A DNA stretch of 64,000 nt from Pseudomonadota bacterium (GTDB lineage Bacteria; Pseudomonadota; Gammaproteobacteria; Steroidobacterales; Woeseiaceae). Below, in pieces: positions 1-7,812 of this stretch. The notes under the pieces are model-generated. The model saw only the letters and a program-made list of their open reading frames with translations, was not told where the DNA came from and did no database searches. The stretch spans positions 1 through 64,000 of the forward strand of contig JAQCAD010000011.1 of the NCBI GenBank assembly GCA_027621915.1. Direction: 5' to 3'. Every line of letters begins with the position of its first letter. Position 1 is the stretch's first letter. The position numbers were made by a program, and so were the translations under genes.

Positions 1-259
1 GACCACTTCAGTAAGTGGGGCTGTCACTGGCTGCAGTCGCTTGAGATTACGTTAAATCCCGCGACGGTCTCTATTGTTCGGCGACCAGTGAGAAACGCAA
101 GAGCCAGGGCGCCGGATCGGACGGAAAAATGAAGCTGGACGAGCCTCGTTTCCAGACCTCTATAATAGACGTATATTTTTGAATTTAAAGGGAAAAAACG
201 TCTCTGTTCAGCGACAGAAGGCGTTGCACGAATGCCTCGTGAATCGCAAAAAGTTGTGC

Positions 260-1288
260 TTAATCAGGGGGTCGCAAACCATCCGAGTAGAACATCACCC
301 CGTCGGCATCGATCACAATTCCTTCGTAATCCGGCAGTGTCGAAATCAGTCTCAGTCCCTGGTCGACGCCCATAATGAATACCGATGTCGACAACGCGTC
401 CGTCAGCACGGCATCCGGCCCGATAATCGTTGCCGAACGAATATCACCAGCCGGCGTGCCGGTCGATGGAACAATGATGTGGTGATAGCGCTCACCATCC
501 TCAATGAAGAATCGCTCATAGTCGCCTGACGTGGAGATCGCTTCATCCCCGAGCGGAATGGTAACGGCGACTTCGCCCTGATCTCGTGGATTCTGTACGC
601 CGACCATCCATGGCTGTCCCAGGCGATCCCCCAACAGCCGCGTGTCGCCGCCTGCAGTGACTCTCGCGTTATGAACGCCGAATCGCTGTGCGACTTCGAT
701 GCCTCGCTCGACTGCATAGCCTTTAGCGATCCCACCAAGATTGATACGTACGCCCGGCCGCAGAAATTTGATCGTGCCAGCAGTGCGGTCAGCTTCGACA
801 AAACGATAATTGATCAGCTGGACTTCGTCAGCGAGCGTTGCCGGGTCAGGTCGTTTGCCCGCGCGAAAATCGTAATGCTGTCCGACGCTATCGTAGGTGA
901 TATCAAATGCGCCGCGAGTCAGCACCGAGATGTCCAGGGACCGGAGTATCAGGCGAAACAGCTCGTCACCCGCTTCGACCGGCCGTTCGGCAGCATGCCG
1001 GTTGATCTCCGATATACGGCTGTCCTCGATGTACGTACTCATCAGCTGGTCGAGGCGTGCAACCTCTGCAAATATCGCGGCAACCGCCTGCCGGCCAACC
1101 ACGGGATCGTCATGCCACAGGTATACGCTGATTTCCGTACCCATGTGAGCCTGGGCCTCACCGATCCATTCCGCGAGCGAAGGCCTTGAAATTATTATGA
1201 TTGCTACCAAAACTACGGCTAGTGAAATGAATGGCGAGGGTTTATCCTTACTGCCAATACTCACTTGGGAGGTGGCCTGTGTCGTCAT
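260..1288 (-). CDS. apbE: FAD:protein FMN transferase (ApbE family)
   Basis: Predicted to attach FMN covalently to Thr/Ser of periplasmic flavoproteins, using FAD as donor. Visible family motifs are GGIAKGYAVER, AGGDTRLLG, STSGDYERFF, the HHIIVPSTGTPA segment and TDALSTSVFIMG near the end. A hydrophobic segment at about residues 20-38 is a signal peptide or anchor, so it should act outside the inner membrane. The ATG at 1288 is preferred over a TTG at 1318 because GAGG lies about 10 bases upstream. Its 5' end overlaps the start of the divergent lemA by 10 bases. The flavoprotein substrate is not in the window. Confidence 0.93.
   Translation of the reverse strand: MTTQATSQVSIGSKDKPSPFISLAVVLVAIIIISRPSLAEWIGEAQAHMGTEISVYLWHDDPVVGRQAVAAIFAEVARLDQLMSTYIEDSRISEINRHAAERPVEAGDELFRLILRSLDISVLTRGAFDITYDSVGQHYDFRAGKRPDPATLADEVQLINYRFVEADRTAGTIKFLRPGVRINLGGIAKGYAVERGIEVAQRFGVHNARVTAGGDTRLLGDRLGQPWMVGVQNPRDQGEVAVTIPLGDEAISTSGDYERFFIEDGERYHHIIVPSTGTPAGDIRSATIIGPDAVLTDALSTSVFIMGVDQGLRLISTLPDYEGIVIDADGVMFYSDGLRPPD
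1267..1272 (+). promoter_or_regulatory. Ribosome-binding site fixing the lemA GTG start
   Basis: GGGAGG six bases before the GTG at 1279. It decides between this start and an ATG at 1231, and lies inside the 5' untranslated region of the divergent apbE. Confidence 0.65.
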
Positions 1289-1869
1289 TTTTGATATTCC
1301 TCGCAGCAATCGCGGCAATCATTTTTTTCCTGATCGGAATCTATAATAGCCTGATCAATCTGAGAAATCGGGTAAAGAATGCCTTCGCCCAGATTGATGT
1401 TCAGCTCACGCGCCGATACGACCTCATTCCCAATCTCGTTGAAGCCGTCAAAGGCTACATGAAACATGAGCGTGAAACGCTGGAAGCCGTCATCAAAGCT
1501 CGTAATTCTGCGGCATCCAGCCTCGACACAGCCAAGCTTGACCCATCCAATGCAGCGGCGATGCAGCAACTTGGGCAATCCGAGGGGGCTCTCGGCGCAG
1601 CACTTGGCCGTCTGTTCGCCTTGTCGGAATCTTATCCTGATCTAAAGGCCAATCAGAACATGCTACAGCTTCAGGAAGAACTGACCAGCACCGAGAACAA
1701 AGTCGCCTTCTCGCGCCAGGCATTCAATGACGCTGTTCTCAATTACAACAACAAAGCTGAGAGTTTCCCGAACAGCATCATCGCGGGCATGTTCAACTTC
1801 GCACTGGCGAGCTTCTTTGAAATCGAGTCGCCGGAGAAACGTGCTGTACCGGAGGTCAAATTCACGTAG
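1279..1869 (+). CDS. lemA: LemA family membrane protein
   Basis: 196-residue LemA-family protein: one N-terminal membrane segment (about residues 3-21) followed by the typical helical region with LRNRVKNAFAQIDVQL and RYDLIPNLVEAVKGYMKHE. I chose the GTG at 1279 because a GGGAGG motif (1267-1272) sits at ideal distance and the membrane helix starts at once; an ATG at 1231 would add 16 residues without a site. LemA proteins often pair with M48-type membrane proteases, as here, and probably act with them in the envelope. The biochemical role of the family is not established. Confidence 0.93.
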   Translation: MSSFLIFLAAIAAIIFFLIGIYNSLINLRNRVKNAFAQIDVQLTRRYDLIPNLVEAVKGYMKHERETLEAVIKARNSAASSLDTAKLDPSNAAAMQQLGQSEGALGAALGRLFALSESYPDLKANQNMLQLQEELTSTENKVAFSRQAFNDAVLNYNNKAESFPNSIIAGMFNFALASFFEIESPEKRAVPEVKFT

Positions 1870-1924
1870 CCACATTGCCGCGGATATTTACCGTATTCGG
1901 TCGAATCGTACCTGACCCGCTGTC

Positions 1925-3829
1925 ATGAATTTTTTTGACGCACAGGACAAGGCCAAACGGGCGACGCGCTGGCTGGTAGTCGTATACGTCCTTTCGACTG
2001 CGCTCATTGTCGCCGGAGTCACATTGGTTGTCGCGGCGGCACTCTTTTCGTCGGAACTCGATAGCGGCGCTGATCCGGCGCTGCTGGCCTCGATCGCAAT
2101 CATCGCGACACTTTTTATCTTGGGCGCGAGCTTGTACAAGACCGCTGCGCTATCCAGCGGCGGCGGTCGTGTAGCGCTGGATATGGGCGGCACGCTGGTG
2201 CCGACCGATGTGACAGATCCCTTGCGCCGCCGCCTTCGAAACGTCGTTGAGGAAATGGCCATCGCTTCCGGCGTTCCGGTTCCGGAGATCTATGTGATGG
2301 AATCCGAAAGCGGCATCAACGCTTTCGCAGCAGGATTTACGCCAAGCGACGCAGCTGTCGCGGTGACCAGGGGCACGCTCGAGTTACTTACCCGCGAAGA
2401 ATTGCAAGGCGTTATAGCCCACGAGTTCAGCCACATCTTGAATGGCGACATGCGACTGAACATTCGCATGATGGGCGTACTGTTCGGCATCATGGTGCTC
2501 GGAATCATCGGCAGAATTATGCTTCGTGGGAGCCACTACACCGGATTCGGCGGCGGCCGCCGCGGCAAGAACGCCGGCGGGATCATGTTTATCGGTTTGG
2601 GCCTGACCATTCTCGGCTGGATCGGTGTCTTTTTCTCCAGGCTCATAAAAGCTGCAGTATCGAGACAACGAGAATTCCTGGCAGATGCTTCGGCAGTTCA
2701 GTTCACCCGACAAAATGACGGCATCGCCAATGCACTGAAGAAAATTGGCGGATACCAGCATCATTCCTACATTCAGCGCGCCGATCCAGAAGAAGTCAGC
2801 CACATGCTGTTCGCCGGCGGTACCGCTAAGATGGCGTCTCTGTTTGCAACACACCCGCCTTTGGCGGAACGAATCCGGGCGCTCGACCCGTCTTTTCGCG
2901 AGGGGGATTATCCGAACGTTAATCCGGATCGGCACGGTCAACCAGGCGCGTCCGAGCAGGCATCCGGATTTGCCAGCACCGCCCCTGTGTTCTCAGTACA
3001 CCAAAGCGCCACGATCGATGGCAGTGTTGCCGAATCGGCAGGCCAGCCGACACCGGCTCATATTGGCTACGCCGGTCGACTTCGCCGATCAATACCCGAG
3101 ACACTTTATGAAGCGGCACATTCGCCGAACGGCGCCTATTTATTGGCACTTGCCCTGGTCATTGATGCGTCAAGCGCCGATCGGCAAATCAGTATTATCG
3201 AAGGGCAGCTGGGCCAGGCGAGGGCAGTCCTCGTTCGACGATACTTTGATGAGCTGGAGAAAATCGGTGCCAGTTATCGCCTGCCGTTACTCGAAATCGC
3301 TTTTCCCGAGCTTAAGCAACGGCCTGCACCAAAACTCGAGTTCTTGCTTGGGCTGATTCGCCGCCTCATCGACATTGACGGGCATATCAATGTACGTGAG
3401 TTCTGCTATTACCGAATCCTTGCGCGCCAACTGGAACAGGCAATCGCGCCGACGGCCGCGCCCAGAGGCAATCGGGCGTCCAGATCTGCGGCTCGGCACG
3501 CAGCGGTGGACGTCATCCGGATAATCGCCGACCATGGACATCCGGACGCCGCCGATGCAAACGCCGCGTTCCGCGCAGGCATCGAGGTATTTGGCGAGTG
3601 GGCGAATATAGATCAAATGCCCGTCGTCGCCGGCCTGACAGTCACCAGGCTAGATGAAGCACTTGATATACTTAGTAAAATTAATTCTGCTGGCCGGCAA
3701 AGTATGGTCCAGGCGCTGACCCGGACGATTGCGCACGACAATAAGATTACCGCTACCGAGGCAGAGCTCCTTCGCGCTGTCTGTGCCAGCCTCGATATTC
3801 CGCTGCCACCAATCCTTCCGGACGCCTGA
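1925..3829 (+). CDS. M48 family membrane metalloprotease with long C-terminal extension
   Basis: Zinc metalloprotease of the HtpX type. Membrane helices lie at about residues 15-41 and 52-76. The zinc site HEFSH (H166, E167, H170) and the third ligand in REFLADA (E250) are intact, with two further membrane segments between them. HtpX is normally under 300 residues; here residues 300-634 are an extra, mostly helical region. Its end (KITATEAELLRAVCASLDIP) resembles a TerB-like helical domain, which is an inference. It follows lemA by 55 bases, a familiar pairing. A role in quality control of membrane proteins is likely; substrates are unknown. Confidence 0.92.
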   Translation: MNFFDAQDKAKRATRWLVVVYVLSTALIVAGVTLVVAAALFSSELDSGADPALLASIAIIATLFILGASLYKTAALSSGGGRVALDMGGTLVPTDVTDPLRRRLRNVVEEMAIASGVPVPEIYVMESESGINAFAAGFTPSDAAVAVTRGTLELLTREELQGVIAHEFSHILNGDMRLNIRMMGVLFGIMVLGIIGRIMLRGSHYTGFGGGRRGKNAGGIMFIGLGLTILGWIGVFFSRLIKAAVSRQREFLADASAVQFTRQNDGIANALKKIGGYQHHSYIQRADPEEVSHMLFAGGTAKMASLFATHPPLAERIRALDPSFREGDYPNVNPDRHGQPGASEQASGFASTAPVFSVHQSATIDGSVAESAGQPTPAHIGYAGRLRRSIPETLYEAAHSPNGAYLLALALVIDASSADRQISIIEGQLGQARAVLVRRYFDELEKIGASYRLPLLEIAFPELKQRPAPKLEFLLGLIRRLIDIDGHINVREFCYYRILARQLEQAIAPTAAPRGNRASRSAARHAAVDVIRIIADHGHPDAADANAAFRAGIEVFGEWANIDQMPVVAGLTVTRLDEALDILSKINSAGRQSMVQALTRTIAHDNKITATEAELLRAVCASLDIPLPPILPDA

Positions 3830-3982
3830 AAAAGCTCTGCGTCGCGGGTGAGTCGGCGCGTTAAATGGCGTATCATGTCTCGCGTGAGGCTGTGGCGGCT
3901 TCACACTCAACAGGTAAAGAGCTGTATGGCTTGGGCGGCCACAGCACGGCAACCAACATTCACCGTTGTGGGGAATAGAATC

Positions 3983-4786
3983 ATGCGTGTACGGCAAATC
4001 TCTCTTTTTATCATCCTGGCGTTCGTTTCGGCGGTGCCAGCCAATGCGGCAAGCAGCGAGGAAAACCGTGTTTCCGATGCCACGGATGTCCTTGATCAGT
4101 TCCTGCGCATACCGGAGCAGTCAATTCCACCTGCACTTTTGTCGCGTGCGTACGCTGTCGCTGTCATTCCGGGCGTCGTGAAAGTGGGTTTCGGCGTTGG
4201 ATTTCGCCGCGGCAAAGGCGTGCTTGTCGTACGGCAGGAAGACGGCAGCTGGAGCAATCCGGCGTTCGTTTCCCTGACCGGCGGAAGCTTTGGTTTTCAA
4301 ATCGGTGCTCAGTCAACCGACATCATTTTCGTATTCAAGACACGCAAGAGTGTGGACGGAATTTCTAATGGCAAGTTAACGCTGGGTGCAGATGCGTCGA
4401 TCGCCGCAGGTCCGGTAGGCCGGCAAACCGGCGTTGCTACTGACTTGGCGTTCAAATCCGAAGTCTATTCCTATGCGAGAAGTCGTGGCCTGTTTGCAGG
4501 TGTTGCCCTCGAGGGTGCCGGCGTGGCGATGGATCGCAAGGCGAACGCCGCCTTCTACGGCTCAGCCAGAATTACGCCAGAGCAGATTTTTGCCGGGTCC
4601 GGCAATGCAGCTCCCCGGCAAGCGAACAACTTCGTCCAGGTCCTGACGGCGCAAACACTTCGACTGCCGATGGGACCCGCGATGAATGCAGAATCGGCAA
4701 CGGTGCGATCGCAACAACCTCAACAGCAAAGAGAGTCTGAGGTACGCACCTATGGCATGAATAATCCGGATGAATCCGAGCAGTAG
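3983..4786 (+). CDS. Exported SYLF (YSC84-type) lipid-binding domain protein
   Basis: 267 residues with a signal peptide ending near VPANA-AS. The body matches the bacterial SYLF/Ysc84 family: RAYAVAVIPGVVKVGFGVG, the RRGKGVLVVR segment, GGSFGFQIGAQSTD and SEVYSYARSRGLFAGVALEG. SYLF domains bind phospholipid; the bacterial proteins are periplasmic or outer-membrane associated and of unclear role. The start is the ATG at 3983, where the signal peptide begins, with GGGGAA 8 bases upstream. The last 50 residues are Gln-rich and low in complexity. A terminator follows. Confidence 0.88.
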   Translation: MRVRQISLFIILAFVSAVPANAASSEENRVSDATDVLDQFLRIPEQSIPPALLSRAYAVAVIPGVVKVGFGVGFRRGKGVLVVRQEDGSWSNPAFVSLTGGSFGFQIGAQSTDIIFVFKTRKSVDGISNGKLTLGADASIAAGPVGRQTGVATDLAFKSEVYSYARSRGLFAGVALEGAGVAMDRKANAAFYGSARITPEQIFAGSGNAAPRQANNFVQVLTAQTLRLPMGPAMNAESATVRSQQPQQQRESEVRTYGMNNPDESEQ

Positions 4787-4826
4787 TAACGGCCGGCGGA
4801 CCTTTACCTGACTTGTAGAATTAATT

Positions 4827-4852
4827 AAGAGCGGCAATCGCCGCTCTTTTCT
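4827..4852 (+). terminator. Rho-independent terminator after the SYLF gene
   Basis: Perfect 9-bp stem AAGAGCGGC / GCCGCTCTT with a four-base loop (4836-4839), followed by a short T run ending TTTTCTTT. It lies 40 bases after the SYLF stop on the plus strand and separates that gene from the convergent lipoprotein gene. Confidence 0.85.
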
Positions 4853-4889
4853 TTGATGACTTAAGATGGCGCCAGACCAGTCTGTCCGG

Positions 4890-5474
4890 TCAACGAGGAT
4901 CGGCTTCCTGCCGTCTTTTTAGTTCTTCTCTAATCGCACTTAGATCCGTTTCGGGTTCGCGAGGAACTTCTTCGACTGCCGGTGCAGCCGGGTTCGCCAG
5001 CGGTTGTGATTCGACTGCCACGCCCGGCGCGTTACTTGAAGTTCCCGAATCGACCGTGTCGTTCACCGGGGCCGGCAAAACGGTTTCGCCGCCGCCAACT
5101 TGCGGCTGATCAAAAATACCCAGGTACTCCTGCTCTTCCCGGCGACGCTGTGCCTCAACCGCTCGCCGACGTGCCTCTGCGGCCGCTTCCTGGGTTCTGC
5201 GCAACGCCTGACGTTTTCGCTCTGACTGTCTTTCAAGCTCTTCACGTCGCGTTTTTACCTGGACTGCCTCAAGTCGATTTACAGCGTCCCTGGCATTTAT
5301 GCACTCGACGTTGTATCTCGATTCTGATCGATTCTGGGCGCACCGGACCATGGTCGCCTCCAGCAAGCGCGGGTTTTCCATGAATTCGGCAACAGTAACC
5401 GGCGGCGGCGGCTCACTGCAGGCAGCAAGCAACGTTAATCCACAAATGCAAATTGTGTGACGCGTCAGAATCAT
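4890..5474 (-). CDS. EexN-like lipoprotein with Arg/Glu-rich helix
   Basis: 194 residues from the ATG at 5474. The signal peptide ends in the lipobox LLAAC. Residues after the lipid Cys follow the pattern of the EexN family (TVAEFMENPRLLEATMVRC, then NVECINARDAV), known from conjugative entry-exclusion lipoproteins but also common on chromosomes. A long charged helix follows (about residues 75-115, rich in RREELERQ-type repeats), then a Pro/Ala-rich tail. No transfer genes are nearby, so a conjugation role is not supported. Family assignment is by pattern only. Confidence 0.6.
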   Translation of the reverse strand: MILTRHTICICGLTLLAACSEPPPPVTVAEFMENPRLLEATMVRCAQNRSESRYNVECINARDAVNRLEAVQVKTRREELERQSERKRQALRRTQEAAAEARRRAVEAQRRREEQEYLGIFDQPQVGGGETVLPAPVNDTVDSGTSSNAPGVAVESQPLANPAAPAVEEVPREPETDLSAIREELKRRQEADPR

Positions 5475-5673
5475 CAAAATTCGAATGTCATATAGACTCG
5501 GTTTTCTGGCCACCCATAGGCAGATTGCTGCATATCATAACATCGTGTCCCGCCTGCAAATTGTGGGCGAGTTCGCAATTCGGCTGGTGAATGCGGCGAC
5601 CATTCGCAAGCCCAACTGACAGTTTCGAAAATCCCGCGTCCGGGACGACGAGGAAAAGACCAGGGAGGTCTAC

Positions 5674-5871
5674 ATGAATAAGGCTTTACTAATCATAGTA
5701 TTATGCATTTTTCAATCCGGCTGCGCCGCACCGGCTTCAAGACAGCCGTCGGGGCCCGCGCTTTTGCAGTTCAACGAGCTTGCTGGCGAAATAATCGTTC
5801 GCCGGGAAACCGAGTCTGCGAAATCCACGTCTTCCCGGCCCGCCAATCGTTCGCCCGGCGATTCGTTGTAA
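5674..5871 (+). CDS. Small predicted lipoprotein
   Basis: 65 residues. The start is supported by GGGAGG about 7 bases before the ATG. A hydrophobic leader ends in the lipobox FQSGC, giving a mature peptide of only about 49 residues, polar and Ser/Arg-rich. It lies upstream of the MFS-acyltransferase gene on the same strand. No family recognised. The translation signals and lipobox are the whole case for it. Confidence 0.6.
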   Translation: MNKALLIIVLCIFQSGCAAPASRQPSGPALLQFNELAGEIIVRRETESAKSTSSRPANRSPGDSL

Positions 5872-5928
5872 GCACGCGGCCCGCCATCGTGTGAGACCAC
5901 TGCCAGCTGAAGTTGTTATAGTCGCGGT

Positions 5929-7812
5929 GTGTCAACTTCGAGCCAGTTTCGTCTCCTGAAAGAACGTCGATTCCTTCCGTTCTTCTTAACTCAATTTCTT
6001 GGTGCGTTTAACGACAATGTATTTCGCAACGGCCTGATCATCCTGGTCACATTTCAGGGTGTGCAGGTCGTCGGCCTGAACGCGAGTCAGCTTGCTAATA
6101 TTGCCGGCGCGGTATTCATATTACCTTTCTTCCTGTTCTCCGCCATTTCCGGCCAGTTCGCCGATAAATACGAGAAATCCCGGTTAATGCGTTTCGTCAA
6201 GAGCATAGAAATAGTTTTGATGATTGTCGCAGCCGTCGCGCTGATTAGTCACAGCTATTCGGTTCTGCTACTGGTCTTATTTCTGATGGGCAGTCAGTCC
6301 TCATTGTTCGGGCCGGTCAAATACGCCTACCTGCCGCAGCAACTGGCAACGAATGAGCTCGTCGGCGGAAATGCGCTGGTTGAATCGGGCACGTACCTGG
6401 CAATAATTTTCGGACTGATCGTTGGTGGCTTATCCGTCGCAGTCGATCCGGATCAGAATCTTGTCCTGGCATCCTGTTTGCTTGCGGTTGCGATACTGGG
6501 TTACCTCGCAAGTCGTGAAGTACCGCTTACGCGCGCCGTCGATCCGGAGTTGACGATCAATTGGAACGTCTGGACGGAGACCTGGAACATCATTGGCTTC
6601 GCTCGTGAAAACCGTGGTGTGTTTTTGGCGATTCTCGGCATTTCATGGTTCTGGTTTTTCGGCTCGGCTATTACGCTTCAAATTCCAGCGTATACGTTAG
6701 ACATTCTGCACGGAAACGAGGAGATCACGACCATACTGTTGGTGGCGTTCGCCGTTGGTGTTGGTATTGGTTCGCTGTTATGCGAACGCCTCTCTGGTCA
6801 CCGAATCGAGCTCGGCCTTGTGCCATTCGGCTCAATCGGCCTGACATTGTTCGCCGTCGATCTCTATTTCGCGCAGCCTGCAATGCATGTTGAAGCAGTA
6901 GATTCGATTGGCCAGTTCGTCAGACGCGACGGCAGCATCCGAATTCTGTTCGACATGGCCATGCTTGGCGCGTTCGGCGGGCTTTACAGCGTACCTTTGT
7001 ACGCGTCGATCCAACAGCGTGCGAAACGCCAGCATCTTTCGAGAATCATCGCTGCTACCAACATCATCAATTCATTATTCATGGTAATTGCAGCGGCATT
7101 CGTGATCGGATTGCTGGCAATTGGCCTGTCCATTCCTCAGTTGTTCATTGCGCTCGCCATCCTGAACGCTGTAGTAGCGATATACATCTATTCGCTACTG
7201 CCAGAATTCCTGATGCGTTTCGTCGCGTGGATGATCGTCAACACTCTGTATCGAATTCGCACGTCCGGCCGAGAGAATATCCCGGAAGAAGGCGCCGCGA
7301 TTATCGTCTGCAATCATGTCAGCTTTGTCGATGCGTTGATTCTGGGTGGTTCGATCCGACGACCAGTTCGATTCGTCATGTGGTTCAGGATTTTTGAAAT
7401 CCCTTTCATGAACTTCCTCTTTAAAAATGCGAAAGCGATACCAATTGCATCAGCAAGCGAAGATCCTGAAATACTGCAAAATGCGTTCGCGAAAATTGAC
7501 GATGAACTCGCTGACGGCAACCTGGTTTGCCTGTTCCCTGAGGGCGGCATCACGAGTGACGGCGAGATTCAGTCTTTTCGTACCGGAATCGAAAAAATTA
7601 TCGAGCGTCGGCCGGTACCTGTCATTCCGGTCGGACTAAGCGGACTATGGGGCAGCTGGTTTAGCCGGAACAGGAGCGGAGGTTTGCGCCGCCTTCCCGG
7701 CAAACTGTTCTCGCGTGTGGACGTGCGAATTGGAGAAGTCGTCAGGGGAAACGACGCCACCGCCCGCGGCCTGGAAAACCTGGTCAGAACCCTTCGCGGA
7801 CAAAAGCGCTGA
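5929..7812 (+). CDS. LplT-type MFS transporter fused to PlsC-type acyltransferase
   Basis: Two domains in 627 residues. Residues 1 to about 420 are an MFS transporter of the lysophospholipid-flippase (LplT) type, with FLTQFLGAFNDNVFRNGL near the start. Residues 430-627 are a 1-acyl-glycerophosphate-type acyltransferase with the HX4D site (H463, D468 in NHVSFVD) and FPEGG at 536-540. Known fusions import lysophospholipid and re-acylate it on the inner face; longer relatives add an acyl-ACP synthetase domain, absent here. Start is the GTG at 5929. The 3' end overlaps the convergent ATPase-WD40 gene by 29 bases. Confidence 0.92.
   Translation: MSTSSQFRLLKERRFLPFFLTQFLGAFNDNVFRNGLIILVTFQGVQVVGLNASQLANIAGAVFILPFFLFSAISGQFADKYEKSRLMRFVKSIEIVLMIVAAVALISHSYSVLLLVLFLMGSQSSLFGPVKYAYLPQQLATNELVGGNALVESGTYLAIIFGLIVGGLSVAVDPDQNLVLASCLLAVAILGYLASREVPLTRAVDPELTINWNVWTETWNIIGFARENRGVFLAILGISWFWFFGSAITLQIPAYTLDILHGNEEITTILLVAFAVGVGIGSLLCERLSGHRIELGLVPFGSIGLTLFAVDLYFAQPAMHVEAVDSIGQFVRRDGSIRILFDMAMLGAFGGLYSVPLYASIQQRAKRQHLSRIIAATNIINSLFMVIAAAFVIGLLAIGLSIPQLFIALAILNAVVAIYIYSLLPEFLMRFVAWMIVNTLYRIRTSGRENIPEEGAAIIVCNHVSFVDALILGGSIRRPVRFVMWFRIFEIPFMNFLFKNAKAIPIASASEDPEILQNAFAKIDDELADGNLVCLFPEGGITSDGEIQSFRTGIEKIIERRPVPVIPVGLSGLWGSWFSRNRSGGLRRLPGKLFSRVDVRIGEVVRGNDATARGLENLVRTLRGQKR

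Noticed and set aside
138-166. TATAAT sequence near the left edge as a promoter
   Set aside because: The -10 match at 161-166 is good, but there is no -35 at the right spacing and no plus-strand gene follows; apbE ends on the opposite strand.
4890-5474. EexN-like lipoprotein as sign of a conjugative element
   Set aside because: No transfer, relaxase or integrase genes lie near it, and such lipoproteins also occur on chromosomes.
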